A program made the translations under genes and the position numbers. Below are positions 32,039-40,457 of a stretch of DNA of 64,000 bases, piece by piece (the first letter of the stretch is position 1; every line of letters starts with the position of its first letter). Under the pieces are notes generated by a model, which saw nothing but the letters and a program-made list of their open reading frames with translations, was not told the origin of the DNA and ran no database searches. Source of the DNA: an uncultured Lachnospiraceae bacterium (GTDB taxonomy: Bacteria > Bacillota > Clostridia > Lachnospirales > Lachnospiraceae); NCBI GenBank assembly GCA_910585295.1, contig CAJUDE010000043.1, positions 6,229 to 70,228 on the forward strand, read 5' to 3'.

Positions 32039-34228
32039 ATGGAGAAAAAATTATTGGAAAATAGAAAAAAAATGATTTATGGGTTCATGTGCAGTGAATT
32101 TTATGTGCCTATGAAAATAAAGGAACTGGCTGTCATGATGGATGTGCCAAGAGGGGAGCGGGACGATTTGGCGCAGGTGCTGGCAGAACTGGTGGCAGAG
32201 GGGAAAATAGAAGTCTCCAAACGGGGGAAATATGCTAAGGCGGAAGGGAAATCCTTGTGCGGCGCCTTTATTGGGAATGCCCGTGGGTTTGGGTTTGTGG
32301 AAATAGAAGGGGAAGAACAGGATATTTTTATCCCGGAAGACCATGTTTGCGGCGCTATGGATGGGGATAAAGTGCAGATATCCTTGCTGCCAGGGAAAGC
32401 GGAAGCTGGGAAGCGACGGGAAGGGAAAATTGAGAGAATCTTGGAGCGGGCGGTTAAGCAGGTGGTAGGCACATTCCAGAAAAGTAAGAATTTTGGGTTT
32501 GTGGTGCCGGATAACGTGAAATTCCAACAGGACATATTTATCCCTATTGAGCGTTCCCAAGGGGCAGTCAATGGCCATAAGGTTGTAGTGGAAATTACGG
32601 ATTATGGCAATAAGAGGAGGAAGCCAGAAGGGAAAGTAGTAGAGGTGATTGGGCATATCAACGACCCAGGGACAGATATTATGTCTATTGTAAAAGCATA
32701 TGGGCTGCCCATTGAATTCCCGCCAAAGGTATTGAAGCAAGGGGAAAATGTGGCAAAGCCGGTGAGCGCCGCAGATATGGCAGGGCGCAAAGACATAAGG
32801 GACTGGCTGATGGTCACGATAGATGGGGAGGACGCCAAGGATTTGGACGATGCCATCACCCTGACAAGGGAAGGGGATGGTTACTGCCTGGGCGTGCATA
32901 TTGCAGACGTCACCAATTATGTGCAGGAGCATAGCGCGCTGGATGTGGAGGCGTTAGAACGCGGCACCAGCGTTTACCTGGTAGACCGTGTAATCCCCAT
33001 GCTTCCCCATATCTTGTCTAACGGCATTTGTTCTTTGAATGCAGGGGAAGACAGGCTGGCATTAAGCTGCATCATGCAGATTGACCAAAAAGGGAATGTG
33101 ATAGGGCATGAAATTGCAGAGACGGTGGTCAGGGTAGACCGCCGCATGACATACACCAGCGTGCGGAAAATATTGAAGGATAAAGATGAAAAAGAGCGGG
33201 AGGAATACCGCGAATTGGTGCCTATGTTTGAAGAGATGGAGAAACTGGCGGCTATATTAAGGGAAAAGCGCAGGAAACGCGGCTCCATAGATTTTGATTT
33301 CCCAGAGACTAAGATTATTTTGGACCAGCATGGGAGGCCAGTGGAAATCAAGCCATATGAGCGGAATGTGGCAACGAAGATTATTGAGGATTTTATGCTG
33401 ATTGCCAATGAGACAGTGGCGCAGGATTTCTTTTGGCAGGAGGTTCCCTTTGTGTACCGTACCCATGATACGCCTGACCCGGAAAAAATTAAGAAACTCA
33501 GCCTGTTTATTAACAATTTTGGCTATTCCCTCCGAATCGGGCAGGAGGACATCCACCCAAAAGAACTGCAGAAGCTGCTGGAAAAAATAGAGGATACGCC
33601 GGAAGAACCCCTGATTAGCCGTTTAACGCTGCGTTCCATGAAGCAGGCAAAATACACCACGGACAATACAGGGCATTTTGGGCTTGCATCCCAATATTAC
33701 TGCCATTTTACCTCGCCCATCCGCAGGTACCCGGATTTGCAAATCCACCGCATAATCAAAGAAACCCTGCGGGGAAAAATGACAGAAAAAAGGGTTTCCC
33801 ACTACGAGAAGATTTTACCAGAAGTGGCAGCGCAGTCCAGTGAACGGGAACGCCGTGCCGAGGAAGCGGAGCGGGAGACAGACAAGTTGAAAAAGGTGGA
33901 ATATATGTCTGAGCGCATTGGGGAGGTTTTTGAAGGGGTGGTGTCCAGCGTCACCTCCTGGGGCATGTATGTGGAGCTGCCCAATACCATAGAAGGCATG
34001 GTGCATGTGACGAATTTAAGGGATGACTATTACCATTACAACGAATCTACCCATGAGTTAGTTGGGGAATCTTCTGGGAAGCGCTATAAATTAGGGCAGA
34101 AGCTGGAAATTGTTGTGGCAGATACCGACCTGTATATGCGGACGATAGATTTTGTGCTGCCAAAAGACGCAGGTTATTTTGGGCTGGACGCAAAAGGGGA
34201 GGATATCGGGCGCTACAAGGCAGAGTAG
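32039..34228 (+). CDS. rnr: ribonuclease R
   Basis: 3'-5' exoribonuclease that degrades structured RNA and takes part in tmRNA quality control. The 729 residues hold an N-terminal winged-helix region, cold-shock domains (GFGFVEIEGEEQDIFIPE, NFGFVVPDNVKFQQDIFIPI), the RNB catalytic domain with TIDGEDAKDLDDAITL (metal-binding Asp residues), and a C-terminal S1 domain (GEVFEGVVSSVTSWGMYVEL). The ATG follows AGGAAAGG. Its place beside smpB, with ssrA 4 kb away, fits its role in trans-translation. Confidence 0.96.
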   Translation: MEKKLLENRKKMIYGFMCSEFYVPMKIKELAVMMDVPRGERDDLAQVLAELVAEGKIEVSKRGKYAKAEGKSLCGAFIGNARGFGFVEIEGEEQDIFIPEDHVCGAMDGDKVQISLLPGKAEAGKRREGKIERILERAVKQVVGTFQKSKNFGFVVPDNVKFQQDIFIPIERSQGAVNGHKVVVEITDYGNKRRKPEGKVVEVIGHINDPGTDIMSIVKAYGLPIEFPPKVLKQGENVAKPVSAADMAGRKDIRDWLMVTIDGEDAKDLDDAITLTREGDGYCLGVHIADVTNYVQEHSALDVEALERGTSVYLVDRVIPMLPHILSNGICSLNAGEDRLALSCIMQIDQKGNVIGHEIAETVVRVDRRMTYTSVRKILKDKDEKEREEYRELVPMFEEMEKLAAILREKRRKRGSIDFDFPETKIILDQHGRPVEIKPYERNVATKIIEDFMLIANETVAQDFFWQEVPFVYRTHDTPDPEKIKKLSLFINNFGYSLRIGQEDIHPKELQKLLEKIEDTPEEPLISRLTLRSMKQAKYTTDNTGHFGLASQYYCHFTSPIRRYPDLQIHRIIKETLRGKMTEKRVSHYEKILPEVAAQSSERERRAEEAERETDKLKKVEYMSERIGEVFEGVVSSVTSWGMYVELPNTIEGMVHVTNLRDDYYHYNESTHELVGESSGKRYKLGQKLEIVVADTDLYMRTIDFVLPKDAGYFGLDAKGEDIGRYKAE

Positions 34229-34254
34229 AGGCGGTAAGGGGCTTAAAAGTGTTT

Positions 34255-34416
34255 TTATTACTCCGGCGGTTAAATATCGACGTTTTTACTTGCCTAAATT
34301 TTCATCTGCCGCGTTGTCATCCGTTGACGTAGCCCCGCTACGCCGCCTTCTTCCGCCTTGCAGATGGAAATTTATTCTGTGTAAAATCCGTCGGCATTTA
34401 ACCGCCGGAATAATAA
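34255..34416 (+). repeat. long inverted repeat between rnr and smpB
   Basis: Arms 34255-34282 and 34389-34416 pair over 28 positions with two mismatches and one G-U pair. Inside, AAATTTTCATCTGC pairs with GCAGATGGAAATTT (one mismatch), and GTAG / CTAC closes the top, giving one 160-base hairpin. A truncated relative of the left arm is at 36711. It fills the whole rnr-smpB gap. Confidence 0.8.
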
Positions 34417-34443
34417 CAGCCCGAAAGAGAAAGGAAAAGGTTT

Positions 34444-34908
34444 ATGGGAAAAGAAAGTAAAAAATTAATTGCCAATAACAAGAAAGCGTTCCATGACTAT
34501 TTTATTGAGGGCAAATATGAAGCGGGCATCAGCCTGGCAGGGACTGAGGTAAAGTCCCTGCGCATGGGGAAATGTTCTGTGAAAGAATCGTTTATCCGCA
34601 TTGAAAATGGGGAAGTCATATTGTATGGGATGCATATCAGCCCATATGAAAAAGGGAATATTTTTAACAAAGACCCGTTGCGGCCCCGCAAGCTGCTGAT
34701 GCATAAATATGAAATCAATAAGATTGCAGGTAAGATTACAGAAAAGGGCTATACGGTAGTGCCGCTGCAGGTGTATTTCAAGGGGAGCCTGGTAAAGGTG
34801 GAGATTGCCCTGGCGCGGGGGAAAAAATTATATGACAAGCGCCAGGATATAGCGAAGAAAGATATGCGCCGGGAATCAGAACGGGACTTTAAAGTAAAGA
34901 ACCTATAG
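34444..34908 (+). CDS. smpB: SsrA-binding protein SmpB
   Basis: Binds tmRNA and delivers it to stalled ribosomes. The 154 residues show family motifs: NKKAFHDYFIEGKYEAGISL, GTEVKSLRMGKCSVKESF, HISPYEKGN, RKLLMHKYEI, and the basic C-terminal tail RQDIAKKDMRRESERDF, which occupies the mRNA channel. The ATG follows AAAGG. Its RNA partner ssrA is encoded 4 kb downstream in the same window. Confidence 0.97.
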   Translation: MGKESKKLIANNKKAFHDYFIEGKYEAGISLAGTEVKSLRMGKCSVKESFIRIENGEVILYGMHISPYEKGNIFNKDPLRPRKLLMHKYEINKIAGKITEKGYTVVPLQVYFKGSLVKVEIALARGKKLYDKRQDIAKKDMRRESERDFKVKNL

Positions 34909-34917
34909 TAAGCATTC

Positions 34918-34951
34918 AAGGGAATCCAGCATAGCGGGGTTCCTTTTTTTT
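34918..34951 (+). terminator. terminator after smpB
   Basis: AAGGGAATCC pairs with GGGGTTCCTT and runs into a tract of T residues. Confidence 0.75.
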
Positions 34952-35017
34952 GGATAACATGCGTTAATTAATTGAAAATCCTTTCCGATATAAGGAATAA
35001 GGGAATGAGGTAAGTTT

Positions 35018-35428
35018 ATGGCGAAAGAAGAAGCTGCGCCCAGCGAAAAAGAATGGGCTATTATGGAAGTTTTGTGGGAAGCGAATGGCACCCTCACATC
35101 TGCCGAGATTATCAAAAGGCTCCATGGGACGGTAAACATGACGTCCAAAATGGCCCGCGTCCTGATTAACCGCCTGCACCAGAAAAAGATCATTGACTAT
35201 GTGCAAGATGGGCAGGACGCCAGGGTATACCATTATTTCCCTTTGAAATCCAGGGAAGAATGCCGAAAGGAAAAAAGCAAGAAATTTATTGACAGCTATT
35301 TTTCCGGGAATGGGGCCAATGCCTTTGCGTCCCTGTTAGAGAGCGTTACACTGACAAAGGGACAGATACAGGAACTGGAAGGGATGTTGGAACAGGCAAA
35401 AGGGAAGGATGGAAAAGGGCGGGGATAG
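35018..35428 (+). CDS. BlaI/MecI/CopY-family repressor
   Basis: A winged-helix repressor of 136 residues: SEKEWAIMEVLWEANGTLTS opens the DNA-binding domain, MTSKMARVLINRLHQKKIIDYVQDG holds the recognition helix and wing, and the C-terminal helices mediate dimerisation. In this family an upstream M56 protease cleaves the repressor on signal. The next gene encodes such a protease one base after the stop codon, so the two form a sensor-repressor pair. No beta-lactamase gene is nearby. Confidence 0.9.
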   Translation: MAKEEAAPSEKEWAIMEVLWEANGTLTSAEIIKRLHGTVNMTSKMARVLINRLHQKKIIDYVQDGQDARVYHYFPLKSREECRKEKSKKFIDSYFSGNGANAFASLLESVTLTKGQIQELEGMLEQAKGKDGKGRG

Positions 35429-35429
35429 A

Positions 35430-36662
35430 ATGAATATTGAATTGCTCCGGCAGTTTTTAGACTTTTATGCTGTATATCTGGTGACGCAGCTTGGCAGGTC
35501 AGTGCTTTGCTCCTTCTTTTTGCTTCCACTCCTTTTGGCATTGCGCATTACGGTTTTTAAAAGTTCTCCTTTCTTGAAAGGGTTTCTCTGGATGACGCTT
35601 TTTTTGCTTCCCTTTATAGGGAAAATGAAATTGTTTTATGAGAACCCATTTATGGTGAAGGCATTTTTGTGGTGGGGGAACCTATGCATACGGCAGGTAT
35701 GGCTCTGCTGGGCGTATCTGTTAGGCGCGGCGGTAAGTTTTTCCGGTCTGTTTCGTCAGTATAGGGCAATAAAAAAGCTGGTGGGCAAAATGGAGCCTTA
35801 TGGGGAGCCAGGAAGCCGGGTAGTTGTAGGGAGGCTGATGGCCGCCCCGTTTTCCACAGGGCTGCTCCATCCAAGGATTGTGCTGCCTGAGGGTGTGCTG
35901 TCCCATTGCACCAGCAGGGAGGTAAGGCTGATGGCGCTCCATGAAAGGAACCACATCCGCCTCGGGCATCTATGGCAATATTTTTTGTGGGATTTATTGC
36001 GGAGCCTGCTATGGATGAACCCATTGCTTGCCAAATGCACGAAATATTTTCGGGAAGACTTAGAAGAGGCCTGCGATAAGGTGACAATCCAACAAAGTGG
36101 CGGGGACTTTTGCGAGTATGGGAAGCTGCTGTTAAAAGTGGTTCAGCTTCTCCAAGAAGGGCAGATGGCGGCGACAGTGGCATTTGTAGGCCAGGGAGGG
36201 TATGGGCAGTTTAAGCGGCGTATCCAAAAAATTGCGGGGTTTCAGCCATATCAAAGGGGCAGGGCAATCTGCCTGTGCTGTGCCTGCAGTGTGGCTTTGG
36301 CTGGCATGTTCTTAGCAATTACATACCATTCTTATCCGAAATACATGGAGGTTGACACATATATTATGGTTAGCGGCTCTGCGGATGAAATCCTGATATC
36401 TGACAGCAAAGCTTTGGAACAGGCGGTTTCTAGAGACGGGCAAAATATTTATATTAAACGTAAGGAAATGGATGCGCTGTTTCAGGATTTTGGGATAGGG
36501 AAACAGGAATTTTTCCTGGGTTTTGGCGGATATATGAAGCTGCCCGGAATGGGCGGGGGCGGATGCAGTGTGTATGTGGATTATGCAGGGAGCCAGGGGG
36601 ACCTTACTATCCCTTATAGCGAACAAGAAAGTATTTTGGTCAAGATTTTAAAGATAATTTGA
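35430..36662 (+). CDS. M56-family (BlaR1-like) membrane metalloprotease
   Basis: A 410-residue integral membrane protease. Several membrane segments precede the zinc motif LMALHERNHIRLGHLWQYF (HExxH) near residue 170, with the third ligand expected in the following EEACDKV region. A further membrane segment (ICLCCACSVALAGMFLAI) comes near residue 285, then a short exported tail of about 110 residues. The penicillin-binding sensor domain of BlaR1 and MecR1 is missing. The start at 35430 was chosen because it lies one base after the repressor stop. Confidence 0.85.
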   Translation: MNIELLRQFLDFYAVYLVTQLGRSVLCSFFLLPLLLALRITVFKSSPFLKGFLWMTLFLLPFIGKMKLFYENPFMVKAFLWWGNLCIRQVWLCWAYLLGAAVSFSGLFRQYRAIKKLVGKMEPYGEPGSRVVVGRLMAAPFSTGLLHPRIVLPEGVLSHCTSREVRLMALHERNHIRLGHLWQYFLWDLLRSLLWMNPLLAKCTKYFREDLEEACDKVTIQQSGGDFCEYGKLLLKVVQLLQEGQMAATVAFVGQGGYGQFKRRIQKIAGFQPYQRGRAICLCCACSVALAGMFLAITYHSYPKYMEVDTYIMVSGSADEILISDSKALEQAVSRDGQNIYIKRKEMDALFQDFGIGKQEFFLGFGGYMKLPGMGGGGCSVYVDYAGSQGDLTIPYSEQESILVKILKII

Positions 36663-36667
36663 GGAGG

Positions 36668-36699
36668 GCGCCATGGCGGCTGTGCCGCTTATATGGCGC
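36668..36699 (+). terminator. hairpin after the M56 gene
   Basis: GCGCCAT (36668-36674) pairs with ATGGCGC (36693-36699), with inner GGCGGC / GCCGCT. No T-run follows. Confidence 0.4.
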
Positions 36700-36710
36700 G
36701 TGGGAGTAGA

Positions 36711-36734
36711 TACTACTCTGGCGGTTAAATATTG
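36711..36734 (+). repeat. truncated copy of the rnr-smpB repeat arm
   Basis: ACTCTGGCGGTTAAATATTG matches the left arm ACTCCGGCGGTTAAATATCG at 34259 in 18 of 20 bases. No right arm is found nearby. Confidence 0.55.
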
Positions 36735-36778
36735 CAGGTTTTGTATCAGCAAAGGAGAATGGGCAAAAAGGAGAAGCC

Positions 36779-37030
36779 ATGGCTCTCCAAAGCGAGATCA
36801 AGCTGGATAAGCAGCGGGGGCAAGAGGTAGGGAAGAAAGAAGGGAGGCTTGCGAAGATAGAGAAAAGGGTCCAGAAAGCCACATCTTCCCAGCTTAGCGT
36901 ATTAGAAGGCACAAACCAAAAGCTGCGTGAGGCAAGCGAAAAAGACAGGGAGGAAAAGATGGGGCAGAAAGAAGAAAAAACTGACAGGGAAAAAGAGAAG
37001 GATAGGGAATCGGTGGACCTCTATCTGTAA
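36779..37030 (+). CDS. small charged hypothetical protein (83 aa)
   Basis: A short, highly charged protein, rich in K, E, R, Q and D, with no membrane segment, likely helical or disordered. It begins MALQSEIKLDKQRGQEVG and ends DRESVDLYL. Not recognised. GGAG precedes the ATG at good distance, and the frame is open throughout, with a further unknown gene 61 bases downstream. Its composition means that a chance frame is possible, but the ribosome site favours a gene. Confidence 0.55.
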   Translation: MALQSEIKLDKQRGQEVGKKEGRLAKIEKRVQKATSSQLSVLEGTNQKLREASEKDREEKMGQKEEKTDREKEKDRESVDLYL

Positions 37031-37091
37031 AAGTATTAAGAAAAGCAATAAGCATGATGAAATATAGGGAAGGGAAGTGTGAGCGTCCGTG

Positions 37092-37817
37092 ATGAACGTA
37101 TTTGCAATGGGAGTTAGCGCCCGTAGCGGCTATCAGGCAAATAGCATTTTTGCTGGGAACCTGCCTGGGCTGCATAATAGTATGTTAAAAAGCACCCAGG
37201 AAAAGATGGAGCGGCAGCAGAAGGCGGGAAGCCAGATAGAGTTTTGGGAGCAGCAAAAAGAGAACTTGAAAAATATGGAATGCGGCACAGTAGAGGAAAT
37301 TGCAAAAAAACTGGAGATGTTCCATAATTATGAAGATGAGATTAAAGCAGTGAAAGCCGCCTATAATATGGAGCAGATGTCCCATATCCTGGACGAAGCA
37401 GAGGAACAGGGGGAGAAAAATGCCGAGGCCGCAGAGAAGCTGGAGCCAAAGACCCCGGAAGAAAGGCGAGAAGAGATGGCAGAAGAGGCTTTGGGGGCAG
37501 ACAAAGGCGAAGGTGTCCTCGAAGAGCTTATGGAGGGGATGGAAGAGTCCCTGGAAGAAATCTTGGACGAGGCAACAGAGCCTATGGAAGAGTCCTTGGA
37601 AGAAATCTTGGACGAGGCAACAGAGCCTATGGAAGAGCCTCTGGAGGGATTTCAGCAAACACAAGAGGAAGGCCAAAAAGCTATTAACAGCATAGAAGGG
37701 CAATTAGGGAGCCAGCAGGGGCTGCAGAGTCGTTCAAAAAATTTAAGGGATTTGCAAAGCTTATCCAGAAGTTATGGCAATGGGCTGCAGTACCAGGGGT
37801 TTGATGCCAAAATTTAA
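37092..37817 (+). CDS. hypothetical protein with acidic 15-residue repeats (241 aa)
   Basis: Not recognised. The N-terminus (NVFAMGVSARSGYQANSIFA) is followed by a helical region, then an acidic middle where MEESLEEILDEATEP is repeated twice in tandem and a third time in part; the underlying 45-bp DNA repeat (37539-37583, 37584-37628) differs at one base. The C-terminus is polar. No signal peptide or membrane segment. The start could also be the GTG one codon upstream; the ribosome site is weak. It lies between an unknown small gene and an unknown membrane protein, all on the same strand. Confidence 0.7.
   Translation: MNVFAMGVSARSGYQANSIFAGNLPGLHNSMLKSTQEKMERQQKAGSQIEFWEQQKENLKNMECGTVEEIAKKLEMFHNYEDEIKAVKAAYNMEQMSHILDEAEEQGEKNAEAAEKLEPKTPEERREEMAEEALGADKGEGVLEELMEGMEESLEEILDEATEPMEESLEEILDEATEPMEEPLEGFQQTQEEGQKAINSIEGQLGSQQGLQSRSKNLRDLQSLSRSYGNGLQYQGFDAKI
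37539..37648 (+). repeat. 45-bp coding tandem repeat, 2.4 copies
   Basis: Units at 37539-37583 and 37584-37628 differ at one base, with a partial third unit after them. The unit is a multiple of three, so copy-number changes would keep the frame. Confidence 0.9.
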
Positions 37818-37843
37818 CCATTACAGCACAATAATTAAAAAAC

Positions 37844-37878
37844 AAGGCATGTTTGGGAATTGTTTCCAAACATGCCTT
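37844..37878 (+). terminator. hairpin between the two unknown genes
   Basis: AAGGCATGTTTGG (37844-37856) and CCAAACATGCCTT (37866-37878) pair perfectly over 13 bp. No T-run follows. Confidence 0.6.
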
Positions 37879-37915
37879 AAGACGGGAAGAATAGTTAGGA
37901 CGAGGAAGAGGGACA

Positions 37916-38647
37916 ATGAAAAAGATATTGGATTTTGTAATTGTAATTGCGTCGCTGGTTGCAGCAGTTTTTGTGTTCAGCGAATTTAATATGGAAGGGA
38001 TTTTAAAGAAAATGGACCAGCCAGCTACCGTTGGCAGCCAGCAAATGGAAGAGAACCCAGGCACGGTTTATGTAGGAAGCCCGGCTGGCGAAGGCATTCC
38101 AGAGATACATGGAAAATCAGATTGGGAAGAGGCATTGAACAGCATCAATGATATCACCATCAGGCCGAAATCCATTCAAAAGACGGATATCTACAGCTTG
38201 GCAGAATGGGCAGACCCGTTTAAAAGAAGGCGGAATGGGGCTGTTGGGAAGCAGAAGGCAACTGTGAAGAAGTCGCCTGTGGATATTTTCCTGGATTATG
38301 TGCCATATTATATTGTAGAGCTGGAGGATGGCAGCCATGTACTAGCGCAGTTTAGCCAAAATACAGCAAAAGAAATCCAAAAAGGGAAGATAGATAAGCT
38401 TCCAATTGGCAGGAAGCAGGGGTTCTCCCAAACTGCAAAAAGTATGCTGGCGCCGATTTGTGAAGAATACCAGGCCCCCACAGATTATATTTTTTATGCC
38501 GTTGACAATGAGTGGCAGGAGAAACATTCTTTTGAAATTATGATTGGCAAAGCGGTTGTGGCGGTTGTTTTCTTCTTTGTGTTGGCAGTGGTTTTGGAGT
38601 TGCTGGCAGATAAGCTTTTTGGAAAAAAGAAAAGGCAGGAAGCATGA
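37916..38647 (+). CDS. hypothetical protein with N- and C-terminal membrane segments (243 aa)
   Basis: Not recognised. An N-terminal membrane segment (ILDFVIVIASLVAAVFVF) is followed by about 170 polar residues including ITIRPKSIQKTDIYSLAEW and DIFLDYVPYYIVELEDGSHV, and then a C-terminal membrane segment (AVVAVVFFFVLAVVLELLA) with a basic tail KKKRQEA. The middle part would be outside the cell, or in a loop, if both segments span. ACGAGGAAGAGG precedes the ATG. It ends just before the ssrA promoter. Confidence 0.8.
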   Translation: MKKILDFVIVIASLVAAVFVFSEFNMEGILKKMDQPATVGSQQMEENPGTVYVGSPAGEGIPEIHGKSDWEEALNSINDITIRPKSIQKTDIYSLAEWADPFKRRRNGAVGKQKATVKKSPVDIFLDYVPYYIVELEDGSHVLAQFSQNTAKEIQKGKIDKLPIGRKQGFSQTAKSMLAPICEEYQAPTDYIFYAVDNEWQEKHSFEIMIGKAVVAVVFFFVLAVVLELLADKLFGKKKRQEA

Positions 38648-38656
38648 ATTTTGCCC

Positions 38657-38686
38657 TTGACAAAAACAAGGGCATGCATTTATAAT
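38657..38686 (+). promoter_or_regulatory. promoter for ssrA
   Basis: TTGACA (38657-38662), 18-base spacer, TATAAT (38681-38686): both boxes are perfect consensus. Confidence 0.85.
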
Positions 38687-38716
38687 GAAGGAGGCGTAAC
38701 ATCGCCGGTTTAACCA

Positions 38717-39060
38717 GGGGTTGTACTGGTTTCGACGGGGGTTGTGCAGCTATGGAAGCCATTGGCGGGTCCTGACCGCCTCACCAACGGGAACAATAAA
38801 TATAAACGCTGAAGACAATTTAGCAATCGCTGCCTAGTTGCAGCAGTCGGCCTTAGACCACCCACAGTTTAAGTAACCGGCTTCGACGATGTGGGAAACG
38901 ACATGCCCAAAGCTTTGCGGGTATGGGCGTATGATGAAGCTACTGAACCCAACAGCCTGTCATCCGGCGGTTGGCAGAGGGAATGCCAAAAGAATGACTG
39001 TAATGGGAGACGCCATAGTGAATTGGCTTTCGGACAGGGGTTCGATTCCCCTCAGCTCCA
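38717..39060 (+). ncRNA. ssrA: transfer-messenger RNA (tmRNA)
   Basis: Rescues stalled ribosomes together with SmpB. The 5' end GGGGTTGTACTGGTTTCGACG and the 3' end GGGGTTCGATTCCCCTCAGC are the tRNA-like domain; GGGGTTG pairs with CAGCTCC as acceptor stem. The tag frame at 38808-38837 reads AEDNLAIAA then stop (GCT resume codon, TAG stop), followed by the usual pseudoknot region. The CCA end is not encoded past the discriminator A. smpB is 4 kb upstream. Confidence 0.96.
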
Positions 39061-39063
39061 TGT

Positions 39064-39091
39064 AAAAACCTTGATTTTTCAAGGTTTTTTT
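39064..39091 (+). terminator. terminator of ssrA
   Basis: AAAAACCTTGA (39064-39074) pairs with TCAAGGTTTTT (39079-39089), followed by more T residues. Confidence 0.9.
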
Positions 39092-39171
39092 ATTTTTCTA
39101 TAGTATATATTCAGGAAAGGGCAGGCGTCCGTAAGGCGGCATGGCTATAAGAAAGGCAGGTGTGCTAATAT

Positions 39172-39609
39172 ATGCAGATTTCAAGCAGGTTTACATTGGC
39201 AGTCCATATTTTTGCTTGCATTGAAACATTCCAGGACGCCCGCAAAGTGACAAGTGAGTTCCTGGCAGGCAGCACAAATGTGAATCCAGTGATTATCCGT
39301 AAAATTTTAGGGCAGTTAAAGGCGGCAGGGCTAGTAGAAGTTGCGAGGGGGACAGGCGGGGCTTCGATTGCCAAGCCTTTGGGTGAAATTTCATTCCTTG
39401 ACATTTACCATGCGGTGGAATGCGTTGGGAACGGCGCGCTGTTCCATTTCCATGAAAACCCTAATGCCGATTGTCCAGTAGGGAAAAATATCCATAGGGT
39501 TTTGGATGGCAAGCTGCTAAGGGTTCAGGGTGCGATGGAGGCAGAGCTGGCTTCTATCACATTAGAAGATGTAAAACAGGATATTCAGAAATATTATTCT
39601 GGCAGTTAA
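39172..39609 (+). CDS. Rrf2-family transcriptional regulator (YwnA-like)
   Basis: A 145-residue winged-helix regulator. It begins MQISSRFTLAVHIFACIET; recognition-helix region VNPVIIRKILGQLKAAGLVEVARGTGGASIAKP; then HENPNADCPVGKNIHRVLDG. It lacks the three-cysteine cluster of IscR/NsrR, having one Cys in that region, so it probably does not bind an Fe-S cluster and resembles the YwnA subgroup. It stands alone; targets are not evident. Confidence 0.85.
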   Translation: MQISSRFTLAVHIFACIETFQDARKVTSEFLAGSTNVNPVIIRKILGQLKAAGLVEVARGTGGASIAKPLGEISFLDIYHAVECVGNGALFHFHENPNADCPVGKNIHRVLDGKLLRVQGAMEAELASITLEDVKQDIQKYYSGS

Positions 39610-39648
39610 GATAGATAATATCTCTAAAGGATGGGGCAAGGTGAAAGA

Positions 39649-40356
39649 ATGGATAGGAACAAGATAATTGTGGATGGGTTTGCGTTTACGGACAAGGCGA
39701 CGGCCCAGAAGGCCTTAAAAGAGGCAGGAAATATAAAATATGTCAAAGAGAACCTGGATACGAAGAACCCCAGGATGGTACTGGAAATGTACCATAAGCT
39801 CAACAAAGAGAATGTATTCGAGACCCCTGTGGGGCTTACCTACCTCAAAAAGCTCCAAGATTACCTTTACCGGATACCGGAAATAAAGATGCAAGGGCTA
39901 GAGCCAATCCAGGCAGGGCGGGAAAAACAGCAATTGGGCGGCAAACAGGGCAATGCGCTGCAAAAACCATCAGGTTTTGATGGGAACGTAAATCAGCAGG
40001 CGCCGCCGGAGGGGCAAAACGGGAAACAGCCCCAGGGGCTGCCAGAAGGGCCAGGCAGTTCGGGGGAAGGGGAGTTGGCAGAATGGTATGAGGAACAGTT
40101 AGGGCAGGAAAAACAGAAACGGCGGAATGCAGATATAAAACAAAGCAGGACAGAGCGCAAGCTAAAGTCAGCCAGAGTGGCTTTGCGTTTCAGTATTACA
40201 GGCAATTTGTTCCTTGTGTTAGTGGTGGTTGGCATGGTAGTGATCACATTAATGGACGACCATCCCAATATTATTAATTATGAGAATAAAATTATAGATA
40301 AGTACACAAAATGGGAACAGGAATTGGAGGAGCGGGAGCGGAATTTGAATAAATGA
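39649..40356 (+). CDS. hypothetical single-pass membrane protein (235 aa)
   Basis: Not recognised. The N-terminal 90 residues look globular (KIIVDGFAFTDKATAQKALK, NPRMVLEMYHKLNKENVFET), followed by a Gln/Gly/Pro-rich linker, a basic helix (RNADIKQSRTERKLKSARVA), one membrane segment (ITGNLFLVLVVVGMVVITLM), and a charged tail. The start at 39649 follows AAGGTGA; an ATG 18 bases upstream is the alternative. It precedes a two-component system on the same strand by about 100 bases, so it could be functionally related; no direct evidence. Confidence 0.75.
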   Translation: MDRNKIIVDGFAFTDKATAQKALKEAGNIKYVKENLDTKNPRMVLEMYHKLNKENVFETPVGLTYLKKLQDYLYRIPEIKMQGLEPIQAGREKQQLGGKQGNALQKPSGFDGNVNQQAPPEGQNGKQPQGLPEGPGSSGEGELAEWYEEQLGQEKQKRRNADIKQSRTERKLKSARVALRFSITGNLFLVLVVVGMVVITLMDDHPNIINYENKIIDKYTKWEQELEERERNLNK

Positions 40357-40457
40357 AATACCTTATGCGGGAGGCTCTTTTCACAGATTTGCCATAAAGA
40401 TATGGTATGGTAGAAAAATCAGGAAATGATTTTATGGAAGTGAAAGGTGTGGGACAA

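Noticed and set aside
34152..34460. Plus-strand open frame of 102 codons across the rnr-smpB gap
   Set aside because: It covers the long hairpin and overlaps both flanking genes out of frame, with no ribosome site.
35018..36662. Beta-lactam resistance operon
   Set aside because: The protease lacks the penicillin-binding sensor domain and no beta-lactamase or PBP2a gene is present nearby.
39018..39060. A tRNA gene suggested by GGTTCGATTCC
   Set aside because: This is the T-arm and acceptor end of ssrA; no anticodon arm precedes it at tRNA distance.
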